Shown here: positions 10,275-18,110 of the stretch, one piece after another
Layout: each line of letters opens with the position of its first letter
Position numbering within the stretch: the first letter of the stretch is position 1
From: Brevibacterium iodinum ATCC 49514
GTDB lineage: Bacteria > Actinomycetota > Actinomycetes > Actinomycetales > Brevibacteriaceae
Assembly: GCF_900169265.1 (NCBI RefSeq)
Contig: NZ_FXYX01000028.1
Coordinates: 1 to 34,421, forward strand
DNA: 34,421 bases
Reading direction: 5' to 3'
The notes under the pieces: model-generated
Told to the model about the DNA's origin: nothing
Seen by the model: only the letters and a program-made list of their open reading frames with translations
The model's database searches: none
Made by a program: the position numbers and the translations under genes

Positions 10275-10315
10275 GTTTCTCCAGTGGTCGGCGGCGAAGG
10301 GACGCAAGTGTTTGC

Positions 10316-10344
10316 AGAATAATGACGCTGGGGGATTTCGGCAA
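10316..10344 (-). promoter_or_regulatory. Promoter of the NUDIX gene
   Basis: On the minus strand TTGCCG (10344-10339) and TATTCT (10321-10316) are separated by exactly 17 bp, a good match to the main sigma-factor consensus. The predicted start near 10309 leaves a leader of about 35 bases with GGAG before the ATG at 10274. Confidence 0.6.
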
Positions 10345-10404
10345 GAGCGCGACAGCGGCCCAGAGAACGATATCGGCTCTGCGCGGTTCCGGCCAACTCG
10401 GCGC

Positions 10405-12447
10405 TCATGACGCGGAGTCGGCCGCTGCGGCCACAGCGGGATCAGCTGCCTCAGGACGAAGTCGTCCCTCCGGTGACTGCTCCCGATCTTCACCGCCCAG
10501 ACGGCGATCCCACCAGTCGAGGATGGCTTCGAAGCGCTGCCTGCGGTGGCGGGGCTGACCGGCCCGGGAGAGCTCGTGGTTCTCCCCGGGGAAGATGAGC
10601 ATCTCGGTGTCGACCCCGGCTCTCTGCAGGGCCGCATAGTACTGCTGTGCCTGCTCCAGCGGGCAGCGCAGATCGAGTTCCGAGTGCATCACCAAGGTCG
10701 GTGTGCCGACCTGTGGAGCGTGGGCCAGAGGTGATTGGTCCGCGATCGCCTCGCGGCTGCGGCTCGTGTACTCCTCGGTGAAGAAGCGGCCGATGTCGGA
10801 GGTCCCGACGAAGCTGTCGGGGTCGAGGTAGCCGCGTTCGACGATGGCGGCGCGGAAGCGATGGTCCGCGGCGATCGTCATGGCTGTGAGATATCCCCCG
10901 TACGATCCGCCCTGGATGCCCAGACGGCTGCGGTCGAGGGAGGGATCGAGGTCGAGGGCATGGTCGAGGACGGCGAGCACATCGGCCATCGCGGGTGCCG
11001 CCATGTCTCCTTGGACGGCGGTCCCCCAGCTGCGGGTGCGGCCGCCGGATCCGCGCGGGTTCGAGAACACGACGGCGTAACCTGCGGACGTGAGCACCTG
11101 GGTCTCGTCGAACCACGAATGCGTGTACTGGGCGAAGGGCCCGCCGTGGATGTTGAGGATGACGGGGAACGGCCCGTCTCCGTGCGGTTTGGCCAGCCAG
11201 CCGGTGATCGTCCCGGAATCGCCTGGCACCCGCAGGACCTGAGGCAGGACGGAGTTCGCCGGTGCCGGATGCTCCTTGACGATGACAGAGGACCCCCTCG
11301 CCGAGGCGGCCCCGGACGCCGTGGGCCCGCCGAGAGCGATGCGGCCGAGCACGGCCGGAGAGTGCGGGGTCGATCCGGTGAAGACGAGCGTCTCGTCGTC
11401 GGCATCGAAGCCGTTGACGACGGTGGTGTCGTCGGTGAGGAACTTGAGGTCGTCGATGCCGACCTCTGCGGCGTCGAGGCCGATGCGAACGATCCGGGTG
11501 GCCCCGTCCGCGTCGACAGCGGCGACGACCGCTCCCCCGCGGATCTGCGGCGGGATCGGTGCCAGCGCCACGGTCTCCGGGTCGGTCAGCCGCCTCGTGG
11601 AGCCGGTCGACACGGTGTGGATGAAGAGCCCGGGCATCTGGCCGACGAAGTCGAGTTCGTCACGGGTCAGCGCATTGCCGAGCAGCAGGACAGTGTCTTC
11701 GTCGAGCCACCGGTGCACACCGACGTCCATGGACGGCAGCTCCAGTGGTGTCGGCGCATCTCCCCCGAGCAGCCAGACCGTCGAGCGCAGATCGGGCTGC
11801 CCGTGGTCGGGGTGGAGTGCGGAGACGACGGAAATTCGCGTGCCGTCCGGGGAGAACTGCGGATCGTGGACGTCGCTGTCCGGGGTCGTCAGCAGAGTCG
11901 ACAGCGGAACTTCGGAGGATCCGCGAAGGCCCACGGTGCCGAGACCGGGTTCGGCGAGGTCGACGAGGAAGGCCCGCGCCGGACGGTCGTTCGTATAGCC
12001 GAGGCCGTTGGCCAGGTACGAGGCCGTGGTGATCCGGCGTGGGGCTTCCTCGGCCGCCGGAATGGCATCGTCGGCCCCGTAGCGTCCGGGTTCGGCGACG
12101 CGGGCGACGTAGAGCGCCCTGGAACGGGTGTCGTCGAGGGCGAATTCAGACACGCCGAGGTGGTTGTCCGTGATCTGGTGTGCCGTCTCCAGGCTGTCGC
12201 CGACGAAGAGCTGCGGGGCGGCCTTCTTCTCCGCGCTCAGGTAGCCGGACCAGTTCGGGCCGCACTGCGGGTTCGAGTCAGCCCACGAGTGGGTCAGCCG
12301 TCTGGAACTGTCGTCGCCCAAGGAGAACAGCTGAGAGAGGTAGCTGTTGGTCTCGAGGTCGGGTCGTCGGATCGTGATGACTGCGTCGTCGCCGCGCAGC
12401 ACCGGTGAGGAGTACTCGGCAAGAGTGCCGAGGTCTTCAGGATTCAT
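10405..12447 (-). CDS. S9 family peptidase (prolyl oligopeptidase/acylaminoacyl-peptidase type)
   Basis: Serine peptidase of the alpha/beta-hydrolase S9 family, probably cytoplasmic because no signal peptide is visible. Such enzymes trim short peptides or remove blocked N-terminal residues. The 680-residue protein has an N-terminal beta-propeller-like region (about 1-420, with DPQFSPDGTRISVV). The C-terminal hydrolase domain has NIHGGPFAQY (oxyanion region), GIQGGSYGGY with nucleophile S515, D592 in HSELDLRCP and H624 in GENHELS. I chose ATG 12447 because it overlaps the HIT stop as ATGA and has GGAA at suitable spacing. ATG 12456 also lies in frame, but the AAGGA there sits too close. The last 25 residues are an Ala-rich tail. 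Coupling to the HIT gene suggests co-expression. Confidence 0.93.
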   Translation of the reverse strand: MNPEDLGTLAEYSSPVLRGDDAVITIRRPDLETNSYLSQLFSLGDDSSRRLTHSWADSNPQCGPNWSGYLSAEKKAAPQLFVGDSLETAHQITDNHLGVSEFALDDTRSRALYVARVAEPGRYGADDAIPAAEEAPRRITTASYLANGLGYTNDRPARAFLVDLAEPGLGTVGLRGSSEVPLSTLLTTPDSDVHDPQFSPDGTRISVVSALHPDHGQPDLRSTVWLLGGDAPTPLELPSMDVGVHRWLDEDTVLLLGNALTRDELDFVGQMPGLFIHTVSTGSTRRLTDPETVALAPIPPQIRGGAVVAAVDADGATRIVRIGLDAAEVGIDDLKFLTDDTTVVNGFDADDETLVFTGSTPHSPAVLGRIALGGPTASGAASARGSSVIVKEHPAPANSVLPQVLRVPGDSGTITGWLAKPHGDGPFPVILNIHGGPFAQYTHSWFDETQVLTSAGYAVVFSNPRGSGGRTRSWGTAVQGDMAAPAMADVLAVLDHALDLDPSLDRSRLGIQGGSYGGYLTAMTIAADHRFRAAIVERGYLDPDSFVGTSDIGRFFTEEYTSRSREAIADQSPLAHAPQVGTPTLVMHSELDLRCPLEQAQQYYAALQRAGVDTEMLIFPGENHELSRAGQPRHRRQRFEAILDWWDRRLGGEDREQSPEGRLRPEAADPAVAAAADSAS

Positions 12448-13049
12448 CTGTTCCATTCCTTTTTGAGCCGTGCCTGCACATCGGCGTGCACTTGCGGCAG
12501 GGCCTTGGTCTGGGCGATCACGGGCAGGAAGTTCGCGTCTCCGCCCCAGCGCGGGACGACGTGCTGGTGCAGGTGGGCGGCGATTCCTGCGCCGGCCACG
12601 GGTCCCTGATTCATACCCAGGTTGAATCCGTGAGGTCCGGACACAGACCGGATGACGCGCATCGCCTTCTGCGTGAACTCGGCGAGTTCGACGGTCTCCT
12701 CGAGAGTCAGATCCGTGTAGTCGGCCACGTGACGATAGGGGCAGACGAGCAGGTGGCCCGGGTTGTACGGGTAGAGGTTGAGCACCGCGTACACGTGCTG
12801 ACCGCGGGCGACGATGAGTCCGTCCTCGTCGGACTTCGACGGAGCCGTGCAGAACGGGCACTCCTCGGCGCGGTCGTCCTTGGGTTTGTCCTGACCGTCG
12901 ATGTAGACCATCCGGTGCGGAGTCCACAGGCGCTGGAATCCGTCGGGTTCCCCGGGGAACCCGGCGGCAGCCTCGGGGTAGGGAATCCCCTCGCCGAGGC
13001 GGCCGTCCGAGTTCTCCGGTACGGGTCGGCTGTCGTCGCCTCCGCTCAT
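12444..13049 (-). CDS. HIT domain protein, Ap4A phosphorylase-like
   Basis: Member of the histidine triad superfamily acting on nucleotide phosphates in the cytoplasm. The 201-residue protein has an N-terminal extension with [16 protein letters not shown] (41-56) and a CPFC motif (64-67). The triad [10 protein letters not shown] follows, with H159, H161 and H163. This architecture, directly downstream of thrS, matches mycobacterial Rv2613c, characterised as a diadenosine tetraphosphate (Ap4A) phosphorylase, as I recall. I therefore prefer that role over a generic HINT hydrolase. It overlaps thrS by ATGA and the S9 peptidase by ATGA, so all three are probably translated as a coupled set. Confidence 0.88.
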   Translation of the reverse strand: MSGGDDSRPVPENSDGRLGEGIPYPEAAAGFPGEPDGFQRLWTPHRMVYIDGQDKPKDDRAEECPFCTAPSKSDEDGLIVARGQHVYAVLNLYPYNPGHLLVCPYRHVADYTDLTLEETVELAEFTQKAMRVIRSVSGPHGFNLGMNQGPVAGAGIAAHLHQHVVPRWGGDANFLPVIAQTKALPQVHADVQARLKKEWNR

Positions 13050-15052
13050 ACCTGGGCCTTGGTCTCGATCGCGTCGAGGATCCGTCGCACCGCCTCGGCG
13101 ACGGCGACGCCGTTCTCCTGGTCACCGTTGCGGAAGCGGAAGGACACGGCACCTGCGTCACGGTCGTCTCCACCGGCGATGAGGGTGAAGGGCACCTTCG
13201 ACTTCGAGGCGTTGCGGATCTTCTTCGGGAACCGATCGTCGCTGTCGTCGATCTCGACGCGGACCCCGGACTTGCGCAGCTGGTCGGCCACCTCGGCGAG
13301 GTAGTCGTTGAATTCATCGGCCACGGGGATGCAAGTCACCTGCACGGGCGCCAGCCACACGGGGAAGGCACCGGCGTAGTGCTCGGTGAGCACGCCGAGG
13401 AAGCGTTCGATGGAACCGAACTTCGCGGAGTGGATCATCACCGGCTGTTTGCGGGAGCCGTCGGCTGCGACGTATTCGAGTCCGAAGCGCTCGGGCTGGT
13501 TGAAGTCGAGCTGGACAGTCGACATCTGCCAGGTGCGGCCGATGGCGTCGCGGGCCTGGACGGAGATCTTCGGGCCGTAGAAGGCCGCGCCGCCCGGGTC
13601 GGGAACGAGTTCGAGTCCGGTCTCCTGCGCGACCTCTTCGAGCACGCTGGTGGCTTCGGCCCACTGTTCGTCGGAGCCGATGAACTTGTCGGCCTTCTTT
13701 CCGTCCTCGTCGCGGGTGGACAGTTCGAGGTAGAAGTCGTCGAGACCGAAGTCGCGCAGCAGGCTGAGCACGAAGTTCAGCAGGTGGCGGATCTCCTTGG
13801 CTGCATCTTCCTGAGCGACGTAGGAGTGCGAGTCGTCCTGGGTCAGGGCGCGGACGCGCGTGAGGCCGTGGATGACTCCGGAGGCCTCGTCACGGTAGAC
13901 GGTGCCGAACTCGAACAGCCGCAGCGGCAGGTCGCGGTAGGACCGGCCCCGGGACCGGTAGATGAGGTTGTGCATGGGGCAGTTCATGGCCTTGAGCCGG
14001 TACGGGGTGCCCTCCTTGACGATCTCGCCGGACTCGTCGCGGACCTCGTCGACCGACATCGACGGGAACATGTTCTCCCCGTAGTAGGGCAGGTGTCCGG
14101 AGGTGTAGTACAGCGTCTCTTTCGAGATGTGCGGGGTCCCGACGTATTCGAAGCCCTCGTCGATGTGACGGGCGCGGACGTAGTCCTCCATCTCGCGTTT
14201 GATGACCCCGCCCTTGGGGTGGAAGACGGGCAGGCCGGAGCCGAGCTCTTCGGGGAACGAGAACAGGTCCATCTCGGCACCGAGCTTGCGATGGTCGCGA
14301 CGCTCGGCTTCGGCGATGCGGTCCTGGTAGGCCTTGAGGTCGTCCTTCGACGCCCAGGCGGTTCCGTAGACGCGCTGCAGGCTCGCATTCGCCTGGTCGC
14401 CGCGCCAATAGGCCGCCGAGGATCGGGTGATGGCGAAGCCGTTGCCGATGAGTTTGGTGTTGGGCAGGTGGGGGCCGCGGCAGAGGTCCTGCCAGACGAC
14501 CTCGCCCTTGCGGTCGACGTTCTCGTAGACGGTGAGTTCACCGCCGCCGACCTCCACGGAGGTCTCCTCGTCGCCGGCCTTGCCCTTGTCGTCGATGAGT
14601 TCGAGCTTGTACGGCTCGTCGGCCATCCGCTCACGGGCTTCCTCTTCGGAGACGACGACGCGGTTGAAGGTCTGGCCGGACTTGACGATCTGGGCGGCCT
14701 TCTTCTGAATCGCCTTGAGGTCCTCAGGGGTGAAGGGTTCGGCGGCGTCGAAATCGAAGTAGTAGCCGTCGGTGATGTAGGGCCCGATGCCGAGCTTGGT
14801 TCCGGGGAAGAGCTCCTGGACGGCCTGAGCGGTGACGTGACCGGTGGAGTGGCGCAGGATGTCGAGTCCGGCGTCGGAGTCGATGGTGATCGGAGCGATC
14901 CGATCTCCTGACTGCAGCTCGCGGCTGAGGTCGGCGGGTTCGCCGTTCAGCCACATGGCGACGACTGTGCGGTCGGTGGAGAAGATCTCCGTTCCGGTCA
15001 GACCCTCTTTCCAGGGAATGCTTTCGCCCGCGCAGTCGATGCTGTCTGCCAC
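13046..15052 (-). CDS. thrS: Threonyl-tRNA synthetase
   Basis: Charges tRNA-Thr in the cytoplasm. The 668-residue class II enzyme has a TGS domain (about 1-60) and an editing domain with HSTGH (68-72). The catalytic core has [20 protein letters not shown] (motif 2) and [18 protein letters not shown]-terminal anticodon-binding domain follows ([34 protein letters not shown]). The GTG start has CGGAG eight bases upstream. It has its own promoter and a hairpin in its leader. It is the first gene of thrS-HIT-S9. All domains are present, so both aminoacylation and editing should be active. Confidence 0.98.
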   Translation of the reverse strand: MADSIDCAGESIPWKEGLTGTEIFSTDRTVVAMWLNGEPADLSRELQSGDRIAPITIDSDAGLDILRHSTGHVTAQAVQELFPGTKLGIGPYITDGYYFDFDAAEPFTPEDLKAIQKKAAQIVKSGQTFNRVVVSEEEARERMADEPYKLELIDDKGKAGDEETSVEVGGGELTVYENVDRKGEVVWQDLCRGPHLPNTKLIGNGFAITRSSAAYWRGDQANASLQRVYGTAWASKDDLKAYQDRIAEAERRDHRKLGAEMDLFSFPEELGSGLPVFHPKGGVIKREMEDYVRARHIDEGFEYVGTPHISKETLYYTSGHLPYYGENMFPSMSVDEVRDESGEIVKEGTPYRLKAMNCPMHNLIYRSRGRSYRDLPLRLFEFGTVYRDEASGVIHGLTRVRALTQDDSHSYVAQEDAAKEIRHLLNFVLSLLRDFGLDDFYLELSTRDEDGKKADKFIGSDEQWAEATSVLEEVAQETGLELVPDPGGAAFYGPKISVQARDAIGRTWQMSTVQLDFNQPERFGLEYVAADGSRKQPVMIHSAKFGSIERFLGVLTEHYAGAFPVWLAPVQVTCIPVADEFNDYLAEVADQLRKSGVRVEIDDSDDRFPKKIRNASKSKVPFTLIAGGDDRDAGAVSFRFRNGDQENGVAVAEAVRRILDAIETKAQV

Positions 15053-15081
15053 TGATTTCTCCGTTCGTCACGTGTTCATTC

Positions 15082-15106
15082 GACCACCCCTTCCGGTGGG
15101 CTGGTC
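15082..15106 (-). other. Hairpin in the thrS leader
   Basis: The minus strand can fold GACCA-G-CCC with GGG-G-TGGTC around a 7-base loop, a 5+3 bp stem with one G-G mismatch. It lies between the predicted start of transcription and the ribosome site, so it could affect thrS expression. The loop does not look like a tRNA-Thr anticodon. Confidence 0.35.
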
Positions 15107-15114
15107 ACCCTCAG

Positions 15115-15141
15115 ATTCTAGTACCAATTCGCTTGTGACAA
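15115..15141 (-). promoter_or_regulatory. Putative thrS promoter
   Basis: On the minus strand TTGTCA (15141-15136) and TAGAAT (15120-15115) are separated by 15 bp. The hexamers are good but the spacer is short. The predicted leader of about 55 bases contains the hairpin and the CGGAG ribosome site. Confidence 0.45.
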
Positions 15142-15147
15142 ATCAGT

Positions 15148-15175
15148 TGGGTGGCAGTCGAATGACTGCCACCCA
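15148..15175 (-). terminator. Terminator hairpin between the Gln-rich membrane gene and thrS
   Basis: A perfect 12-bp inverted repeat (TGGGTGGCAGTC and its complement) with a 4-base loop lies 73 bases after the upstream gene's stop and just before the thrS -35 element. The minus-strand tail AACTGATTTG is only moderately T-rich. Confidence 0.6.
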
Positions 15176-15247
15176 CACTGAGTCTGCCGAAGCCCGTGTC
15201 CGAAGCCTTAGGGCTGAAAGCGCCTTGTCACCTCGGAAAATAGGGTG

Positions 15248-16561
15248 TCACTGCTTGTAGAACTCGAAGTCCGTGCCCTCGCCGAGGTCGTCGACGAGTT
15301 CGAGCTTGAGGTGCATCCCATCGATTTCGGCCTTGGGGACACCGAAGGCCAATTCGTAAGTCTGCTCGCCGCCGGCGGGAACCGGATCGGTGAAGGCCAG
15401 AGAGCCCTTGTAGTTTCCGCCGTCGAAGACGTCGTCGTATTCCGTGCTGCCGCCGTTGTTGGCGGACAGATTCGTGAGGGTCATCTCGACATCGGAGCTC
15501 GAGTTGTTCTTCACGGTCATCGTCACGATGGCGACCTCACCGTTGGACGACTGGGCACCAGAAGCCGACGACGAGACAGTGCCCGGGCGGACATTGATCT
15601 GGGCAGTGACGTCGGTGCCGATCTCGACCTCTCCGGCCTGGGCAGGTGCGGCCTGTCCTCCGTCGGAGCTGCCGGAGCCCTGGCTCGGGTCCTGGCCGGC
15701 ACCCTGGCTCGGGTCGGCGGGGGCGGAGGAGCTGGCGGCATCGTCGATGGCCTTGCCGAGCATTCCGATACCGAGGATGGTGAAGACGACGACGGCGATC
15801 GAGATGACGACCGACACGATGCCGAGGATGATGCCGGTGATGTTGAGGCCCTTGTTACTGGCGAGGCCCTTCTTGACCGCGGAGAGTCCGACGAAGCCGA
15901 AGATCACCGCTGCGATTCCGAAGAGAGCGCCGCCGCCGAAGACGAACGCGCCGAGAACGCCGACGATGCCGCCGATGAGGGCGAGGATGCCCCAGATGTT
16001 CTTCGAAGTGTTGCCACCGGTGCCCGAGGGGTACTGACCGTAGCCGGAGTTCGGGTTGGCCGGGACGAACTGGTCGGACGAACCTTCGGCACCTGCGTAG
16101 GCCGGCTGCTGACCGTACTGGTTGGCGTCGTATCCCTGCCCGTTGGCGTCGTAGGGGTTGTGCCCGTACTGGTTCTGGCCGTACTGGTTCTGGTCAGGCT
16201 GGCCCTGACCGTACTGGTTCTGATGGTTCGGATCCTGGCCGTACTGGTTCTGGCCATACTGATTCTGATCGTTCGACGCACCGTAGTTCGGCTGTGAGCC
16301 GTACTGGGGAGCCTGCTGTCCGTACTGCTGCGAGCCGTCGTTGCCGCCCTGTCCGTAGTTCGGCTGCGAACCATTGGGCTGGCTGCCCGACGATCCGTAA
16401 TGCTGACCGGGCTGCTCCGCTCCGTACTGACCGGGCTGCTGACCGGCGTTCTGATCGTTGCCGTAGTTGGGGGCATTCGGCGGCTGGTTGTTCGGGTTCT
16501 GTCCGTTGGGGTTGTTGGGCGAACCATCACCCGATCCGTACGGGTTCTGAGGAGTAGACAT
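15248..16561 (-). CDS. Membrane protein: Gln/Asn/Gly/Tyr-rich tail, DUF4190-like helices, DUF4352-like domain
   Basis: A 437-residue protein of unknown function in three parts. Residues 1-183 are low complexity, dominated by Q, N, G, Y and P, with repeated NQYGQ pentamers at about 100-134. Residues 188-230 and 240-270 form two hydrophobic hairpins resembling DUF4190. After a Ser/Ala/Gln linker, residues 311-437 form a beta-rich domain resembling DUF4352 (EIGTDVTAQINV, VAIVTMTVKNNSS), expected outside the cell like other DUF4352 domains. The tail would then be cytoplasmic. The ATG start has CGGAG six bases upstream. It is a single gene ended by a hairpin. Its tail resembles those of the two DUF4870 proteins at 27362-28850. 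Confidence 0.85.
   Translation of the reverse strand: MSTPQNPYGSGDGSPNNPNGQNPNNQPPNAPNYGNDQNAGQQPGQYGAEQPGQHYGSSGSQPNGSQPNYGQGGNDGSQQYGQQAPQYGSQPNYGASNDQNQYGQNQYGQDPNHQNQYGQGQPDQNQYGQNQYGHNPYDANGQGYDANQYGQQPAYAGAEGSSDQFVPANPNSGYGQYPSGTGGNTSKNIWGILALIGGIVGVLGAFVFGGGALFGIAAVIFGFVGLSAVKKGLASNKGLNITGIILGIVSVVISIAVVVFTILGIGMLGKAIDDAASSSAPADPSQGAGQDPSQGSGSSDGGQAAPAQAGEVEIGTDVTAQINVRPGTVSSSASGAQSSNGEVAIVTMTVKNNSSSDVEMTLTNLSANNGGSTEYDDVFDGGNYKGSLAFTDPVPAGGEQTYELAFGVPKAEIDGMHLKLELVDDLGEGTDFEFYKQ
16150..16275 (-). repeat. Degenerate 15-bp coding repeat (NQYGQ units)
   Basis: The plus-strand motif gtactggttctg recurs near 16166, 16181, 16211 and 16241, with a variant near 16256. Spacings are 15 or about 30 bp, always in frame with the membrane gene. 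It encodes the NQYGQ-type repeats and could change length by slippage. Confidence 0.6.
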
Positions 16562-17020
16562 AGGTGCTCCGAGTCATCGTCGTTTTATACAACACCTAGC
16601 GTACTAGCAAACCCCTTTGACACCGCATGCTGACCGCGTTTCAGTCCTGGAACACAGTGAACTAAACGTACACAATTCTGTTTAGCGCGTTCAGTGCCTC
16701 GAGCGTCATCTTCCCGGCTTCGCCGAACATGACTGCTCACCTTTCGTAGGCTCAGGCACAGCAGCGACCCTTTGCGGCTGAGAACGTGCCGATTGGTACA
16801 CCTTTCTTTGAAATGCACACCGAGGAATGTGATGAATCCGGAGAAAACAGAGCCGAAACAGTGCTCACCGGCGCGACTGGTCGAATCTCACCGTCATGCT
16901 TGGGCGAAGAGGGTGATTGAGGGTTAACGGGGATAAAGGGTTAATGGTCAGAAAGTCTGCTCGAGCGTGAGTTCGCGGCCCTTAACCGAATAAGCAGAAT
17001 GTGATCAAGCGTGAATGCAC
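16562..17020. other. Gene-free stretch between a membrane gene and the tRNA operon
   Basis: No convincing gene is visible; the open frames lack ribosome sites and any recognisable family. The base composition is visibly less GC-rich than the flanks. On the minus strand, TATAAA at 16589-16584 could be the -10 of the gene starting at 16561. An inverted repeat (CTAAAC, 12-base spacer, GTTTAG) lies at 16662-16685. GGGTTAA occurs at 16921-16927 and 16938-16944, with an inverted relative (TTAACC) at 16982-16987. It may hold regulatory sites or a small RNA, but nothing proves this. Confidence 0.5.
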
Positions 17021-17049
17021 GAAGCCCCGAGTGAATCACTCGGGGCTTC
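17021..17049 (-). terminator. Terminator of the tRNA operon
   Basis: A perfect 11-bp stem (GAAGCCCCGAG and its complement) with a 7-base loop begins six bases after the last tRNA gene on the minus strand. The stem is strong, with no marked T-run. Confidence 0.7.
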
Positions 17050-17054
17050 TTCTG

Positions 17055-17126
17055 TGCGCGATACTGGGATCGAACCAGTGACCTCTTCCGTGTCAGGGAA
17101 GCGCGCTACCGCTGCGCCAATCGCGC
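17055..17126 (-). tRNA. tRNA-Val (GAC)
   Basis: The minus strand folds into a full cloverleaf with acceptor stem GCGCGAT/ATCGCGC, discriminator A and T-arm ACTGG-TTCGATC-CCAGT. The anticodon arm CTTCC-CTGACAC-GGAAG gives anticodon GAC. CCA is not encoded. It is the last gene of the four-tRNA operon and differs from the neighbouring Val(CAC) gene at only two bases, both in the anticodon loop. Confidence 0.95.
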
Positions 17127-17163
17127 TCTATTCATTTATTGCACCGGAACCCGAGGGTCCCTG

Positions 17164-17235
17164 TGCGCGATACTGGGATCGAACCAGTGACCTCTTCCGT
17201 GTGAAGGAAGCGCGCTACCGCTGCGCCAATCGCGC
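17164..17235 (-). tRNA. tRNA-Val (CAC)
   Basis: Same cloverleaf as the downstream Val gene, with anticodon arm CTTCC-TTCACAC-GGAAG and anticodon CAC, reading GUG codons. The discriminator is A and CCA is not encoded. It is 72 bases long and lies 37 bases upstream of Val(GAC) in the operon. Confidence 0.95.
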
Positions 17236-17265
17236 TGGTCAACCGACATTTCTGCCGGTCATCCG

Positions 17266-17336
17266 AGGTGGCGACGGGATTCGAACCCGTGTATACGGCT
17301 TTGCAGGCCGCTGCCTCGCCTCTCGGCCACGCCACC
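17266..17336 (-). tRNA. tRNA-Cys (GCA)
   Basis: The acceptor stem is GGTGGCG/CGCCACC with discriminator T, as is usual for Cys. The T-arm is ACGGG-TTCGAAT-CCCGT, and the anticodon arm GCGGC-CTGCAAA-GCCGT gives GCA. It is 71 bases long and CCA is not encoded. Confidence 0.95.
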
Positions 17337-17362
17337 GCCAAGGCAGTGCCATGACGCCTCCG

Positions 17363-17435
17363 AGCGGATGACGGGACTCGAACCCGCGACCCTCACCTTG
17401 GCAAGGTGATGCTCTACCAACTGAGCCACATCCGC
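17363..17435 (-). tRNA. tRNA-Gly (GCC)
   Basis: The acceptor stem is GCGGATG/CATCCGC with discriminator T and T-arm GCGGG-TTCGAGT-CCCGT. The anticodon arm TCACC-TTGCCAA-GGTGA gives GCC. It is 73 bases long, the first gene of the operon, and CCA is not encoded. Confidence 0.95.
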
Positions 17436-17474
17436 ATTTCTCGCTGCCCGGTTTCCCTGGCAACGAGATATAAC

Positions 17475-17503
17475 TCTATACGCAGGTAGCGGCTTACGCA
17501 AAA
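17475..17503 (-). promoter_or_regulatory. Promoter of the tRNA operon
   Basis: On the minus strand TTTTGC (17503-17498) lies 17 bp before TATAGA (17480-17475). The element ends 39 bases upstream of tRNA-Gly. An alternative -35, TTGCGT, would give a 15-bp spacer. Confidence 0.55.
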
Positions 17504-17559
17504 TCAGAATCGGGTGATCGTGGTCACACGTATCGATCAAGCTTTCAGGGTCACCATCT

Positions 17560-17565
17560 TATAGT
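17560..17565 (+). promoter_or_regulatory. -10 element for a leaderless GTG gene
   Basis: TATAGT ends six bases before the GTG at 17572, so transcription probably starts on or next to the start codon. There is no ribosome site upstream. Leaderless mRNAs are common in actinobacteria. Confidence 0.5.
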
Positions 17566-17571
17566 GGTTGG

Positions 17572-18048
17572 GTGAATGCAGAGAGCCCGCAGACCCGCCC
17601 GAAAGGCTGGTTGTCACGCCACCACCGGCAAGGTCCCCGACCGTGGCGGAAACTGCGTCTGGGGTTCCTCCGCTGGCGGCGCACAGTGTTGGCCAACCCG
17701 CACACTGCACGCCTCTATCGCACCATCGTCGGCGGCCTAGGCACACTCATCGTGCTCATCGGCCTCGTTCTCGTTCCGCTGCCCGGCCCCGGTTGGCTCA
17801 TCGTCATCATCGGCCTGTTCATCATCTCCAGCGAGTTCCACTGGGCTCAGCGGCTTCTGCACTTCGTGCGCGTGAACGTCGAACGCTGGACGCACTGGAT
17901 CATGGCTCAGCGGCTGTGGGTGCGGTGGACCATCGGGGCCGTGACGGCCGCCTTCGTGGCTGTCATCGTGTGGCTCACCCTGAAACTCACCGGCCTGCCC
18001 GATTGGGTCCCGGACCTGCGTCTCTTCGATGTGATCGGCCTGCGCTGA
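17572..18048 (+). CDS. PGPGW-motif membrane protein (TIGR02611-like)
   Basis: A 158-residue integral membrane protein of unknown function. After a basic N-terminal 45 residues, it has a long hydrophobic segment (about 51-85) containing LVPLPGPGWLIVIIGLFI, the hallmark of the PGPGW/TIGR02611 family. Another helix follows at about 117-138. The N-terminus is probably cytoplasmic by the positive-inside rule. The GTG start fits the -10 element placed for a leaderless transcript. It is a single gene between the tRNA operon and a terminator shared with the convergent ZapE-like gene. Confidence 0.85.
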   Translation: MNAESPQTRPKGWLSRHHRQGPRPWRKLRLGFLRWRRTVLANPHTARLYRTIVGGLGTLIVLIGLVLVPLPGPGWLIVIIGLFIISSEFHWAQRLLHFVRVNVERWTHWIMAQRLWVRWTIGAVTAAFVAVIVWLTLKLTGLPDWVPDLRLFDVIGLR

Positions 18049-18057
18049 GAGACGACC

Positions 18058-18096
18058 GACGCCCGTCCCACCTTCATCAGAGGTGCGACGGGCGTC
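18058..18096. terminator. Bidirectional terminator between convergent genes
   Basis: A 10-bp perfect stem (GACGCCCGTC/GACGGGCGTC) continues after a C-C mismatch as a 5-bp stem (CACCT/AGGTG) with a 7-base loop. It lies between the stops at 18048 (plus) and 18111 (minus), so it can serve both. Confidence 0.75.
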
Positions 18097-18110
18097 GATG
18101 GCCTCTCGGC

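Noticed and set aside
10275..10637. Upstream extension of the NUDIX frame
   Set aside because: It crosses a good promoter (10316-10344) and overlaps the end of the peptidase gene; the NUDIX fold starts at 10274.
12448..13317. N-terminal extension of the S9 peptidase frame through the HIT gene
   Set aside because: It overlaps the HIT and thrS genes, is Arg/Pro/Ser-rich shadow sequence, and the ATGA overlap at 12447 with a ribosome site explains the real start.
15053..15247. T-box riboswitch upstream of thrS
   Set aside because: No T-box sequence or specifier loop is visible, and the main hairpin lies upstream of the likely promoter.
16150..16275. Short regular repeats as a CRISPR array
   Set aside because: The repeats are in frame, 12-15 bp, without unique spacers of even length, and encode NQYGQ units.
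16585..16818. 77-codon frame on the minus strand in the gene-free stretch
   Set aside because: It overlaps the promoter region of the membrane gene, has no ribosome site and no family resemblance.
17132..17540. Small open frames over the tRNA cluster
   Set aside because: All lie across tRNA genes on either strand; repeated peptide motifs reflect the shared tRNA sequences.
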